DNA of 64,000 nt from contig CAYLZG010000004.1 in NCBI GenBank assembly GCA_964387985.1, positions 1 to 64,000 on the forward strand, given 5' to 3'. The notes beneath the pieces are model-generated. The model was not told the DNA's origin. It saw only the letters and a list, made by a program, of their open reading frames with translations, and did no database searches. The stretch comes from JALOOB01 sp964387985. GTDB lineage: Bacteria; Chloroflexota; Anaerolineae; CG2-30-64-16. The translations under genes were made by a program, and so were the position numbers. Shown here piece by piece: positions 7,910-17,211 of the stretch (its first letter is position 1; the number at the start of each line of letters is the position of its first letter).

Positions 7910-8833
7910 CTACGCGCCTGGGGCAGGTCCGACCTTCCACCCCAGCGCCTCCCGTACGACCCCGCCTGCTACAGCGAGTCGTTCCCGCGCTGCCTCAGGC
8001 GACAGGCCCGCCAGGTGGGCTACGATCGCGACCTTCACCTGCCCATCGCAGGCTTCCAGCAAGTCGCCGGCCTGGTCGAGTGGGATGCCGCACACCTCGG
8101 CCACGATCCGCTGCGCTCGGCCTCGGAGCTTGGTGTTGGTAGGCTGGACGTCCACCATGAAGTTGCCGTAGGTCTTGCCCAGCCGGATCATGGCGCCCGT
8201 GGAGATCATGTTAAGAACCATTTTCTGGGCGGTGCCTGCCTTGAGCCGGGTCGATCCCGTGATGACCTCCGGTCCGGCCACGGGCGCGATCACGATATCC
8301 GCCATCCCGGCCATTGGGGAAGGCCGGCTGCAGGCCAGGCTGACGACGAGCGCACCGCGCTGCCGCGCCTCGGCCATGCCGCCGAGGACATACGGCGTAT
8401 ACCCGCTCGCCGCGATGCCAACCACGCTGTCCCGCGCGTCCACGCCAAGATCCGCGATATCGCGGCCGCCCGCGCCCCAGTCGTCCTCCGCGCCTTCGAT
8501 GGCCTCCGTGATGGCCCGCTTGCCCCCCGCGATCAGCGCGACCACCAGCCCCTGCGGCACATTGAACGTCGGCGGGCACTCAGCAGCATCGAGCACCGCC
8601 AGCCGGCCCGATGTCCCCGCGCCGATGTAGATCAGCCTGCCGCCCGTCCGCATCCGCCCTGCGATCGCGTCGATGGCCGCGGCGATCGCCGGCAGCTCTG
8701 CCGCGACCGCCTGTGCAACTTCCGCGTCCTCTGCGTTGATCAGCTGCACCATCGCCAGTGTGTCAAGTTGGTCGATCGCCTCGGTGGCCGGGTTGCGGGT
8801 CTCCGTAATGGGGACCTCGCGCTTATCAGCCAT
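7910..8833 (-). CDS. murQ: N-acetylmuramic acid 6-phosphate etherase
   Basis: MurQ cleaves the D-lactyl ether of MurNAc-6-phosphate to give GlcNAc-6-phosphate and D-lactate. The 307-residue protein has the SIS-fold signature GGRLIYIGAGTSGRLAVLDAAECPPTF, IAGGKRAITEAIEGAEDD with the catalytic Glu region, and the C-terminal NFMVDVQPTNTKLRGRA motif, all diagnostic for MurQ. The start is ATG 8833 behind GGGAGG, not the longer frame upstream. It overlaps the preceding DUF6259 gene by 8 nt. Its product is the usual effector of DasR/NagR-type repressors such as the one heading this operon. Confidence 0.95.
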   Translation of the reverse strand: MADKREVPITETRNPATEAIDQLDTLAMVQLINAEDAEVAQAVAAELPAIAAAIDAIAGRMRTGGRLIYIGAGTSGRLAVLDAAECPPTFNVPQGLVVALIAGGKRAITEAIEGAEDDWGAGGRDIADLGVDARDSVVGIAASGYTPYVLGGMAEARQRGALVVSLACSRPSPMAGMADIVIAPVAGPEVITGSTRLKAGTAQKMVLNMISTGAMIRLGKTYGNFMVDVQPTNTKLRGRAQRIVAEVCGIPLDQAGDLLEACDGQVKVAIVAHLAGLSPEAARERLAVAGGVVREALGWKVGPAPGA

Positions 8834-11054
8834 GAATGCCTCCCACCTCGATGACCCGGACTGACCTGCCGGGGATTGCACCCTCGAAGGCCGACCCGTC
8901 GTTCGCCACATGCCCAAAGGGGATGCGTCCCCGCCCGTCGATCAGGTGGACCGGCTGGCCCGCGAACGCATCCTCTACGCGTAAGGCGATGGGGTGCGAG
9001 TCGGGGCTGATGTTGGCCAGCGCCAGGCCCAGCCTGCCGTCCGGCGCGGCCCACGACGATGCCATGATCGCGGGCAGGCGGCGCCGGATCACGTGTTCCC
9101 CCTCAGGTGGCGTGTAGATGCCCCGCACAAGGAAGTCGATTTCCACCTCCGGCACATCAAGGGGCGGGGGCCGCTGCCAGGCGCCGTAGACCAGGAAGGG
9201 GGCCGCGTGCAGCCGCGCGTGCACCACCTCACGCAGGAAGCACCAGTGGTCCTGCAGCGCAGGATCATCCAGCTCGCTCAGGTAGACGTTGGACACCATG
9301 GGCTGCGCGCCGGCCACGAACGCGCGACCCAGCTCCGCATAGAAGGCGTCTGCGAAGTCTGTCTCGTGGAAGCGCTGCGAGCGCACCGGGCCCTGGGGCT
9401 GGGGCCAGAGGTCGTCGTAGGGAGGCGGAGCGAGCGACGCATAGGAGCCGAATTGCAGGGCGTAGTCGTGATAGACGGCCGCGAAGAGCGGCACGCTCTC
9501 CCAATGCAGATCGACCTTGTCGTAGAAGCCCATGCGCTCGAAGGAATTGTCCAGCACCAGGAAGGCATCGAAGAGATCGAGGTAGGCCTCACACGAGCCC
9601 TCGGTGGGTAAGATGGCGTCGCGTTGTGCGCTCGGGTGAGCATCCCTGGCCCGGCGCACGCCTTCCATGAGCGTGCGATATCCGCTGCACCAGTGGTTGC
9701 CCCCGCCCGTGGGATGACCGTGATCGGGCGCGTGGCACAGCTCCAGCGCGGTGTGCGCGATCTGGTCCAGGTAGACGCCGTCCAGCCTGTAGCGGCCGAG
9801 CAGCTCATCGACCAGGTCGCGGATGGTAGCCTGCCACGCCGATGTGGCCGGGCACATCGGCGTCATCTCTCCCTGGCCGGGATCGAAGATGTTGTACACC
9901 TCGCGATAGATGTCGCCGCTCTCGCGCTTGCAGGCTGCGTCTTCGGCGCCGCGCGCACGCCAGCTCGACGCGCTGGTGCCCCATAGGCGGCCGTTGATGT
10001 AAACCATCGCTCGGAGCCGGTCCGCATGCAGTCCATCCACCGCCTGCCGGAAGGTCTCTGCACCCTCCCTAGGCGGCAGGTAGTCGGGAAAGTGGGTGTC
10101 GTAGGGTGTGGCATGCCACCAGTACCAGTCCAACGCCACGGGCGCGGCCACCATCTCGCGCACGCGGCGCACGCCGGGCAGCACCTTATCGGATGGCCCG
10201 CGATTCCAGACCCAGAGGCCGTTCTCCAGGAGCCAGGCGGGAATATCGCCTCGCGCATGGAGCGGCCCACGAGCGCACCAGGACTGGCCGGTTGCCCAGG
10301 CGCGGTAGCGCGCGGCCGCATCCATCCAGTCGCCGCTGAACGCCGTCAGAACGACGGCATACGAAGGCGAATAGCGGCCGGCAGCCTGGGGCATGCCCTC
10401 CGGAAAGTGTTCGACTGCCAGGCTCCAGCCGCGGCCCGCCGCCTCAACCCGGCGCAGGCTGAACCGCTTGGTATAGCCGGCGGCGTCCTGCGCCATCACC
10501 ATGAGGCCGTCCCCGCCCTCGCAGTAACGGGCCACGAATTGCATGGTCAGGTCGCAAGGATAGAAGAAGCTCGCCGCGCCCTCTTCAAGGGGGGACAGGC
10601 GCGCGCCCGCGGCATTGCGGACGACATAGCCGCCTCTCATTGGCAGGAGCACGCGTTCGTCGTTACCCTCGCCGATCGAGCCCAGCCCCTCCAACAAGGG
10701 GAAATCGGCCTGCCAGAGCGCGGCGCTTCCATGCAGTCCATCCACCGCCAGCCGCCAGGCCAGGCCATCTTCCGCCGGCGCGAGCGAAACATGAACAGCA
10801 ATGCCATCCGCACCCGCGATCTCCTGCCATGTGAACCTGAGTTCCGCGCCTTCACGCTCGATGCGGCAGGCCCGTGCGTCGCGGGCGGTCACGGTCCGCG
10901 AGTGCCCCGCCTCGTCGCGCAGCACCAGGCGCCATGGCGACGTGTCGGCCCCCTCTGCCATGAATTGATGTCCGCTGCCTGCGCGGCGGATCGACTTCAG
11001 CAGACCTGCACCATCGAAAGCCAGCAGAAGATCACCACCGGTTACGCTCTGCAT
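8826..11054 (-). CDS. DUF6259-like putative glycoside hydrolase
   Basis: A 742-residue protein with no signal peptide. Residues 1-240 look like an all-beta N-terminal domain; residues about 270-600 look like a TIM-barrel hydrolase: VALDWYWWHATPYDTHFPDY, LRAMVYINGRLWG, LDGVYLDQIAH (likely a strand-4 acidic residue) and AILPTEGSCEAYLDLFD (strand-5 Glu). A small beta domain closes the protein. The order resembles clan-D or GH101-related enzymes and the DUF6259 family, whose chemistry I cannot state. Starts 4 nt after the permease gene and overlaps murQ. Being cytosolic, it probably acts on an imported oligosaccharide or glycoconjugate. Confidence 0.55.
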   Translation of the reverse strand: MQSVTGGDLLLAFDGAGLLKSIRRAGSGHQFMAEGADTSPWRLVLRDEAGHSRTVTARDARACRIEREGAELRFTWQEIAGADGIAVHVSLAPAEDGLAWRLAVDGLHGSAALWQADFPLLEGLGSIGEGNDERVLLPMRGGYVVRNAAGARLSPLEEGAASFFYPCDLTMQFVARYCEGGDGLMVMAQDAAGYTKRFSLRRVEAAGRGWSLAVEHFPEGMPQAAGRYSPSYAVVLTAFSGDWMDAAARYRAWATGQSWCARGPLHARGDIPAWLLENGLWVWNRGPSDKVLPGVRRVREMVAAPVALDWYWWHATPYDTHFPDYLPPREGAETFRQAVDGLHADRLRAMVYINGRLWGTSASSWRARGAEDAACKRESGDIYREVYNIFDPGQGEMTPMCPATSAWQATIRDLVDELLGRYRLDGVYLDQIAHTALELCHAPDHGHPTGGGNHWCSGYRTLMEGVRRARDAHPSAQRDAILPTEGSCEAYLDLFDAFLVLDNSFERMGFYDKVDLHWESVPLFAAVYHDYALQFGSYASLAPPPYDDLWPQPQGPVRSQRFHETDFADAFYAELGRAFVAGAQPMVSNVYLSELDDPALQDHWCFLREVVHARLHAAPFLVYGAWQRPPPLDVPEVEIDFLVRGIYTPPEGEHVIRRRLPAIMASSWAAPDGRLGLALANISPDSHPIALRVEDAFAGQPVHLIDGRGRIPFGHVANDGSAFEGAIPGRSVRVIEVGGIHG

Positions 11055-11058
11055 GACG

Positions 11059-11991
11059 TCATCCCTTCACCGCGCCGATGCGGAGTCCCTGCATGAAGTA
11101 CTTCTGGAAGGCAAAGAAGAAGATGATCATCGGGATGGCTGCCAACGCTGCGCCAGCCATCAGCAGGCCGTAGTCCGTGCCGAACTCACTGGTGTGGATA
11201 TAGGACAGGCCCACTTGCAGGGTGAAGAGGTCCGGGCTTTGCAGCACGATGAGAGGCCAGAGGAACGCGTTCCAGTAGCGCTGAAACGCGAAGATGGCGG
11301 TCACAGCCAGGGCCGGCGCAGAGAGTGGCATGATGATGCGCGCATAAATGCCCAGCTCGGACGCGCCGTCCACGCGCGCGGCATCCTCCAACTCGGATGG
11401 CAGCGTCTGCATGAACTGCTTGAGCAGGAAGATGCCGATCACGTCGGCCAGCCCGGGCGCGATCACACCGGTGAACGTGTTCACCCACTTGAGCTTGGTG
11501 ATCATCAGATAGAGCGGCACGAGGGTCACCTGGCCGGGAATCATCAGCGCGGCCAGGATCATCCAGAAGAAGAGGTTCGAGCCGGGGAACTTCTTTTTTG
11601 CGAAGGCGTAGGCCGCCATCGAGTCGAACAGGATATGCACGCCGGTGCTGAAGATCGAGATGAACGCCGTGTTGATGAACCACAAGTAAAGCCGTGGCAT
11701 CCGGATGAACTGGTCTGGATTGAAGAGGCGCAGCCTTCCCATGCCGCTCCGCAGGACGACATCGGCGAAATTGGCGAACGTCAGGTTGACCGGGATCAGG
11801 TCGGGCGGGAGCTTGACCGTGGCGGAGGCCGGGGTCAAGGCGGTGACGAACAGCCAGTACAGTGGAAAGAGGCTGATGATCGCCACGAAGGTCAACAGGA
11901 TGAGGACCAATGTCCTCGGCAAGAGACGCTGGAGTCGCGCAAACGTCCAGGGGCGGAAGGATGGCCGAGCAGGGGGCGCAAGACTGGTCAT
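11059..11991 (-). CDS. ABC sugar transporter permease, MalG type (CUT1)
   Basis: A 310-residue inner-membrane permease with about six membrane segments, beginning with LVLILLTFVAIISLFPLYWLFV. The EAA loop that docks the ATPase is ELEDAARVDGASELGIYARI near residue 200. The C-terminal end KYFMQGLRIGAVKG is typical of MalG-like subunits. It lies 9 nt after the MalF-type permease gene. No ATPase gene occurs in the operon, so a shared MsmX/MalK-type ATPase encoded elsewhere is likely. Confidence 0.92.
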   Translation of the reverse strand: MTSLAPPARPSFRPWTFARLQRLLPRTLVLILLTFVAIISLFPLYWLFVTALTPASATVKLPPDLIPVNLTFANFADVVLRSGMGRLRLFNPDQFIRMPRLYLWFINTAFISIFSTGVHILFDSMAAYAFAKKKFPGSNLFFWMILAALMIPGQVTLVPLYLMITKLKWVNTFTGVIAPGLADVIGIFLLKQFMQTLPSELEDAARVDGASELGIYARIIMPLSAPALAVTAIFAFQRYWNAFLWPLIVLQSPDLFTLQVGLSYIHTSEFGTDYGLLMAGAALAAIPMIIFFFAFQKYFMQGLRIGAVKG

Positions 11992-12000
11992 GGCGTCCTC

Positions 12001-12915
12001 TCAGTATTCCACGTCGGTGCTCAGAAACTTGAACTGCACGAACGAAAACGTCGCGATGATCAAAAACAGGATCAACGCTTCGGCGCTGGCCCTGCCGTAG
12101 TTGAAGTCGCTGAAGGCTGTCTGATAAATCAGCTGAACGATGGTCATCGTTGCGTTGATCGGCCCGCCGCCGGTCATGATGTAGACCCGCTCAAAGATCT
12201 GGAAGCCGGCGATGGTGTAGATGACCATCAGGTAAAGGGTCGTCGGCTTGAGCAGCGGGAAGGTGATATGGCGCAGCTTCTGGAAGGCGTTGGCGCCTTC
12301 GACCTCCGCAGCCTCGTAATACTCCCTGGGGATCGCGCCCATGGCCGCGGAATAAAGCACCACACCGCTCCCCGGCACGATCAAGACGGTGCTCAGCACG
12401 ATGCTCCACAATGCGATATCCGGGTTCTGGAGCCACAGGACCTTTGGCAGGCCCATGACGGTGAGCAGGTAGTTGAAGAAGCCGAAATCGGGCTCAAAGA
12501 TCCAAATCCAGACCAATGAGATGACGACGATGCTGGATACGTTGGGGAGATAAAATGCGCCGCGAAAAATGGATTGGACCCGGTTAGAGAGCGGCATGAT
12601 CAATGAGGCCACGACCAATGAAGTGATGATCCATGCCAGGACAACGAAAAAGGCGTAGATGAAAGTGTGCCGCATGGAGAGCCAGAAGAGATCGCTATGG
12701 AGCAGATTTCTGAAGTTCTCAAGACCCACCCACTCGCTGTGGCGCAGGTCGACCTCCTGGAATGCCAGCAGGACCGCCCGGCCGACCGGGTAGGCAATGA
12801 AGACGAAGAAGAGAAGCATGCTCGGCGCGATGAAAAAGTAGCTCCACTTGTGCCGGGTCCAGAACTTCTGCACCCGCCCTGGAGCCGCGGGTTGCGTCGT
12901 CGTTGCTGCCGTCAT
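12001..12915 (-). CDS. ABC sugar transporter permease, MalF/UgpA type (CUT1)
   Basis: A 304-residue membrane permease. After a short cytoplasmic N-terminus (VQKFWTRHKW), it shows YFFIAPSMLLFFVFIAYPVGRAVLL as first membrane segment and an EAA loop at PREYYEAAEVEGANAFQKLR followed by ITFPLLKPTTLYL. Forms the membrane pore with the downstream MalG-type subunit. It is separated from the substrate-binding gene by a strong hairpin. Confidence 0.92.
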   Translation of the reverse strand: MTAATTTQPAAPGRVQKFWTRHKWSYFFIAPSMLLFFVFIAYPVGRAVLLAFQEVDLRHSEWVGLENFRNLLHSDLFWLSMRHTFIYAFFVVLAWIITSLVVASLIMPLSNRVQSIFRGAFYLPNVSSIVVISLVWIWIFEPDFGFFNYLLTVMGLPKVLWLQNPDIALWSIVLSTVLIVPGSGVVLYSAAMGAIPREYYEAAEVEGANAFQKLRHITFPLLKPTTLYLMVIYTIAGFQIFERVYIMTGGGPINATMTIVQLIYQTAFSDFNYGRASAEALILFLIIATFSFVQFKFLSTDVEY

Positions 12916-12931
12916 GGGATGACCTCGTTTT

Positions 12932-12962
12932 CTCTCCCCCGGCGCAGGACGCCGGGGGAGAG
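12932..12962 (-). repeat. 12-bp hairpin between binding-protein and permease genes
   Basis: CTCTCCCCCGGC (12932-12943) pairs perfectly with GCCGGGGGAGAG (12951-12962) across a 7-nt loop. No U-run follows on the transcript, so it is not an ordinary terminator. Such hairpins after solute-binding-protein genes commonly protect the 3' end of the upstream segment and keep the binding protein in excess over the permeases. Confidence 0.6.
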
Positions 12963-12973
12963 GGGGGATTGAG

Positions 12974-14332
12974 TTACTGGGTCAGTGCATCCAGTTCCTT
13001 CTGATACTCGGGCGCAATCTCATCCATCGCCTCCTGGGCTGTCTGCTTGCCCAGGATGACGGACTGGAGCGCCGCGCCGTACTTGGTGCCCAGCTCGGCC
13101 GAGGTGGCCACCGGCGCTTCATAGACGCCGTACTCGACCAGTTTGGCGATCACCGCGCGGTTGTCGTTGGTGGCATAGCCGGTGTTGCTCTTGCGCAGGC
13201 CGGGCGCGAGCTGCCAGCCGGGAATGTCCTTGGCGACCTGGCTGCCGGTCAGGTACTTCGCCAACTCGTGTGCGGCCTTTAGCGTGTCCTGGTCGTCGAC
13301 CGCGACCACGGCATACAGGCCGAACGCACCGTTCGTCACAAGCTTACCCATGTCGCCGGTAGGCGGCGGCAGGACTGCCAGCGGGAAATTGGAATTCTCC
13401 AGGTCGGGGACGAAGCCGGGCGTGCTCATCAGCAAGGCCAGCGTCTGGCGTTCCTTGAACTGCGCGCGCACGCCGGCCTGATCGACAGTGCCGTAGTCAG
13501 GCGGCGTCACCTTGTGCACCAGCGCCAGGTCGGCCAGCTTCTGGAGGGCCGAGACGCCTTCCGGCTGGTTCTGGACAAACTTCTTGCCGTCCTCGCTGAG
13601 GATGCGTCCGCCGTCGATGTACATCAGTGGATAGTACTCGACCGCGCCCCACTTGGACGAGGAACTGAAGCCGTACACCTGCGTGCCATCGGCCTTGGTG
13701 TAGGTTAGCTGCTTGGCCGCTGCGACGAACTCATCCCATGTCCAGGGGTCCTCCATCGTGGGCAGCTCGACCCCGCGCTCTGCAAGGATGTCCTTGTTGG
13801 CGAAGAGGCTGATCGCCGTAACCCACAGGGGCCAGGCCCAGATCTTGCCGTCCACCGTTGCCACCTGGAAGCCGCTGGGGTAGAAGTCCGTCTTGTCTTC
13901 CTCGCTCAGGAACGGCTCTATGCTTGAGAGCACGCCCTGCTTGGCATAGCGCGGCAGGTTGGGGCTGGTCACGCGGAAGACGTTGATGTCGCTCTTCGCA
14001 GCCAATGCGGCCTCCAGCTTAGTGTCGCCTTCGGCCGTCCAGGGAATGCCAACGATGTTGACCTTGACGTTGGGATTGTTCTGCTGGAAGATCTCGATCG
14101 CCTTGGCCGTGCTGACGGAGGTAGCATCCGTGCCACCCTCCGTGTAGCCGCGCTGGTAGAACGTAAGGGTCACCTGCTTGGCTGCAGGCGCCTGGGTCGG
14201 CTCAGGCGCGGCGGGCTGCGGTTGTGCAGCAGCCGGCGCAGCCGTCGGCGCGGGCGCCGGAGCTGGCGCGCAGGCCAACGCCAACTGGCTGACGACCACC
14301 AACAGGGTGATCAGGACTAACATCCGCTTCAT
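12974..14332 (-). CDS. lipoprotein sugar-binding protein of ABC transporter (family 1)
   Basis: Extracytoplasmic substrate-binding lipoprotein, about 452 residues. Start ATG 14332 follows an AAGGAAGGAG site and gives a lipoprotein signal peptide with lipobox LALAC (Cys21), followed by a low-complexity Ala/Pro/Gln tether (residues 22-50) common in Chloroflexota lipoproteins. The mature part has the CUT1 pattern: NPNVKVNIVGIPWTAEGDTKLEAALAAK, AWPLWVTAISLFANKDIL and DPWTWDEFVAAAKQLT. In-frame codons reach back to 14440 but lack a ribosome site. The genomic context points to amino sugars or muropeptide-derived saccharides as ligand. Confidence 0.92.
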   Translation of the reverse strand: MKRMLVLITLLVVVSQLALACAPAPAPAPTAAPAAAQPQPAAPEPTQAPAAKQVTLTFYQRGYTEGGTDATSVSTAKAIEIFQQNNPNVKVNIVGIPWTAEGDTKLEAALAAKSDINVFRVTSPNLPRYAKQGVLSSIEPFLSEEDKTDFYPSGFQVATVDGKIWAWPLWVTAISLFANKDILAERGVELPTMEDPWTWDEFVAAAKQLTYTKADGTQVYGFSSSSKWGAVEYYPLMYIDGGRILSEDGKKFVQNQPEGVSALQKLADLALVHKVTPPDYGTVDQAGVRAQFKERQTLALLMSTPGFVPDLENSNFPLAVLPPPTGDMGKLVTNGAFGLYAVVAVDDQDTLKAAHELAKYLTGSQVAKDIPGWQLAPGLRKSNTGYATNDNRAVIAKLVEYGVYEAPVATSAELGTKYGAALQSVILGKQTAQEAMDEIAPEYQKELDALTQ

Positions 14333-14420
14333 CGTGTTGTTCTCCTTCCTTGGGTTGAAAAATGTGATCATGGTGTTAATCGATCGTTCGGTTGTGCTGC
14401 GATCTGACCTCCTTCTGGCA

Positions 14421-15152
14421 TCAACCGGTCTCGGGTGCAAAACCGGGCAGATAGCTCACGCGCTGCACCCAGGACCCGGTCGGGACCATCAACGCGACCG
14501 CTTTACGAAAGCCGCCCAGGCAGCCGCGCATCGTGCCGAGGGCGTCGTAGAAATCGAGGTAGCGAAAAGTGGACACGCCACCCCGCATCAGCTCGTGGGA
14601 GCGCAGGACCTCCAGGTAACGGTCCCACACATCGCTCACGTCGACATACAGATCGGCCCGCCATCCATCCGTGTCCTCCCAGTTCTCAGCGAAATAGAGG
14701 CTGCGGACGCGATGGGCGGGATGACTGCGCTCGATGGCCGGCAGCGCCGCGTAGAAGATGGCGTCTCGCACGATCTCGTGGGTTGCGATGTGATCCTTGT
14801 GCATGCTGCCCCGCCAATGCGTCAGGATCGCGGTGGGGCGCAGTTCGCGGATCAGATCACAGACCGCCCTTTTGATCTCCTCCGTGGGAAACAACTCGCC
14901 GTCGCTATGGGGCAGCACCACCAGTTCCGCGTCCATCAGCCTTGCAGATTCGGTCACTTCCCTCCTGCGCTGATCCGCATAGACGGCAGCCGGCAACGCG
15001 GGGTGGCCTGCCTCGCCCAGCGTCATGTGGACGATACTCGCACGGTGGCCGGCGCGCGTGTGCTTCAGCACCAACGCGGCGGCCATGTTCTCGGCATCCC
15101 CCGCGTGCGCGGCAATGACCATTAAATGTCCGGACGAAGCAAGCTCACTCAT
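14421..15152 (-). CDS. PIG-L family deacetylase
   Basis: A zinc-dependent N-deacetylase of the PIG-L/LmbE family, 243 residues. The metal site reads MVIAAHAGDAE near the N-terminus (the common motif is AHPDDE, so the acidic pair is shifted but the His and Asp stay) and THWRGSMHKDHIATHEI near residue 125 supplies the second His-Asp-His set. PIG-L proteins act on N-acetylglucosaminyl groups. The start ATG 15152 overlaps the preceding GNAT stop (ATGA). In this operon a role on an imported acetylated amino sugar is plausible; the substrate is unproven. Confidence 0.8.
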   Translation of the reverse strand: MSELASSGHLMVIAAHAGDAENMAAALVLKHTRAGHRASIVHMTLGEAGHPALPAAVYADQRRREVTESARLMDAELVVLPHSDGELFPTEEIKRAVCDLIRELRPTAILTHWRGSMHKDHIATHEIVRDAIFYAALPAIERSHPAHRVRSLYFAENWEDTDGWRADLYVDVSDVWDRYLEVLRSHELMRGGVSTFRYLDFYDALGTMRGCLGGFRKAVALMVPTGSWVQRVSYLPGFAPETG

Positions 15153-16087
15153 CGCAGCTCGATCTGCATGACTGCAAACTGCCGGATCTCCCGAAAGCCG
15201 GCCAAGGCGTAGAGCCGTGCCGCGTCGCGGCCTGTCCAAAGAAACCAGGCGCAGTGAAAGCCCTGCGCCAGCGCGCTTTCCAGGCAGCGGAACAGGAGCA
15301 GCCGGCCGATTCCCTTGCCGCGCAACTCAGGCAGCACCCCAAAGGGCCCAAAACGCTCGCGGCGCTGCTGGCAATAACCGGCGATGCGCCCGCCGTAAGT
15401 GGCGACAAGAAAGACGATATCGTCCGCGCCCGGTCCGAACAAGGCCGACAGGTATTCCTGTGCGAAGCGATACCAATCCCAGCCAAACGTGTGCTGGATG
15501 AACGGCATCAGCTCGGGCAGGTCGGCCGGCGCCACCGGGCGCACGCACACTCCCTCCTCGGCCAACCGCGCGGCCAGATCGGGTATCCCGAGAGGCGGGC
15601 GGAAGCCGGTCAGGTCCGCGACCATCGAGATGGGCGACGAGACTCGCTGCCATCCTCCCGCGGTCAGGAAGGCCAGCGCCTCCCCGTAGGCCTCCACGTC
15701 CACACCCGGGATAAAGTAGTTGGGCGTGTAAGGGGAGATCAGCACCCGCCGCCGCCCCAGCCCTCTCAACCGGCGCAGCGCGGCATCGAAGAGCGCGCGA
15801 CCGATTCCCTGGCGGCGCCTTCCATCTGCGACACCGAATGCCGTGATCCAGCCCAGCTCCGGTTCCAGGCCCTGGCCGAAAAGCGGCACCTGCCGCGCCA
15901 GGGAGAGCGCGAAGCCGGTGATTGCGCCCCCTTCGTCCGCCACCAACAGCCCATCGGGACTGAAATTCGGATCCAGGAGCACCTTCGTGCGAAAGGTTGT
16001 AGCGTTGATCGGGTCATGCGTCAGCGTCGCGTTCCACAGCGCCAGCAGCGCGGCTTCGTCCGCTCCGCGATACGAACGGATCTCCAT
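15149..16087 (-). CDS. double GNAT-domain acetyltransferase
   Basis: A 312-residue protein made of two GNAT halves. The first holds FGVADGRRRQGIGRALFDAALRR near residue 90, a standard acetyl-CoA motif A (RRxGxGRxL). The second ends with GVLPELRGKGIGRLLLFRCLE and FLWTGRDAARLYALAGF. A continuous frame joins this gene to the upstream namZ frame, but that is produced by the frameshift in namZ; the real start is ATG 16087, five bases after the namZ stop. Substrate unknown; amino sugars or muropeptides are possible from context. Confidence 0.8.
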   Translation of the reverse strand: MEIRSYRGADEAALLALWNATLTHDPINATTFRTKVLLDPNFSPDGLLVADEGGAITGFALSLARQVPLFGQGLEPELGWITAFGVADGRRRQGIGRALFDAALRRLRGLGRRRVLISPYTPNYFIPGVDVEAYGEALAFLTAGGWQRVSSPISMVADLTGFRPPLGIPDLAARLAEEGVCVRPVAPADLPELMPFIQHTFGWDWYRFAQEYLSALFGPGADDIVFLVATYGGRIAGYCQQRRERFGPFGVLPELRGKGIGRLLLFRCLESALAQGFHCAWFLWTGRDAARLYALAGFREIRQFAVMQIELR

Positions 16088-16092
16088 CGCGC

Positions 16093-17158
16093 TCAACCGT
16101 AGCACAGATAGGGCTGCCGCGCTTCCAGGAACGCAGCGGCAACAGTGGACCAACCTGCGACCAGGCCTGCCACGGATGCAACCGCAAGGAGTCCTTCCCG
16201 GAGCGCGGCATCGCCTGTCAGCAGGTCGAAATGCGGCGGGAGGCCCTCCCAGCTGGACGCCAGGAACTCGAAGCGATCGGGCGCCTGGCCGCGGCACGCG
16301 GCCACGACGTGCAGCCCTGTCTCCACCGGACGGAACGCCAGCCGGTCGGTGACATGCACCTGAATGCCTCCACAGGTGACCCCGGCATGCTTGCTGGCCG
16401 ACGGGACAAAGTACGTGGGGCGGAAGCGCACACCCGGCAACGCCAACCGGTTGAGAGCCTGTGCCAATGCATGGCCATCCAACCAGGGCGCGCCAACCAC
16501 CTCGACTGGGGTAGTCGTGCCCCGCCCCGGTCGCATCGAACCACATGGCGCGGCGCCAGCCGGCCATCCCGACCACCTCCAGGTCAGCGCCCAAGCGGTA
16601 TTCCGTATTGAAGTAGCGCGCCAGCTCAGCCACCGTCATGCCGTGCCGGATGGGAATGGGTGCGATGCCGACGAAAGACTCGAGGCCGGGCGCCAACAAC
16701 GGCCCTTCCACGGTCACTCCGCCGATGGGGTTGGGTCGGTCCAGCACGATGACGCTGCGGCCGTAACGTCCCGCGGCAGCCAGGACGTGATAGAGCGTGC
16801 TGATGAAGGTATAGAAGCGGACACCCACATCCTGTACATCGAAGACGAGCACATCCACGCCGGCAAGCATGCCCGCCGTAGGCTCACGGTTCGCGCCGTA
16901 GAGGCTGAAGACCGGCAGCCCGGTGCGATGGTCATGCGCGTCTCCCACGGCCTCGCCGTCGGCCACCGAGCCGTCGAACCCATGCTCGGGCCCGAACAGC
17001 GCGGTCAGGCGTACGCCAGCCTCCAGGAGCGCGTCCAAGGACGACGACAGGTCAGGCAGAACCGCGGCAGGATGTGTCACCAGGCCGGCTCGTCGCCCGG
17101 CCAATAGGGCGCCACCCTCAGCCACCAGCCGCGCCAGTCCCGTCTCAACAGTTTGCAT
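16093..17158 (-). pseudogene. namZ: NamZ-like exo-beta-N-acetylmuramidase (DUF1343), broken by internal deletion and frameshift
   Basis: The first ~210 codons (17158 to about 16525) read LFGPEHGFDGSVADGEAVGDAHD, VLVFDVQDVGVRFYTFISTL and VLDRPNPIGG, the N-terminal hallmarks of NamZ, ending in GWRRAMWFDATG. The family then has about 30 residues (a PSPNMPTLD-type segment) that are missing here. The rest, GRGTTTPVEVVGAPWLDG to the stop at 16093, continues in another frame. The break lies in the GC-rich run at about 16520-16530. NamZ removes non-reducing-end MurNAc from peptidoglycan, which matches MurQ and the kinase. Either a real inactivation or an assembly collapse; the second is credible given the N gaps elsewhere. 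No signal peptide is visible. Confidence 0.8.
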
Positions 17159-17211
17159 AAATGCCCTTCATCGCCACTCATGGGCTGCAGCCACCGTGCG
17201 CTTCCCAGGGA

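Noticed and set aside
11053..12519. 488-codon open frame antisense to the permeases
   Set aside because: Shadow frame rich in Asp/His/Glu; both permeases are well supported.
15149..17158. A natural NamZ-GNAT fusion protein of 669 residues
   Set aside because: The joining part is a frameshifted read-through of GC-rich sequence (Arg/Gly/Pro-rich); the true NamZ C-terminus is in another frame and the GNAT has its own ATG at 16087.
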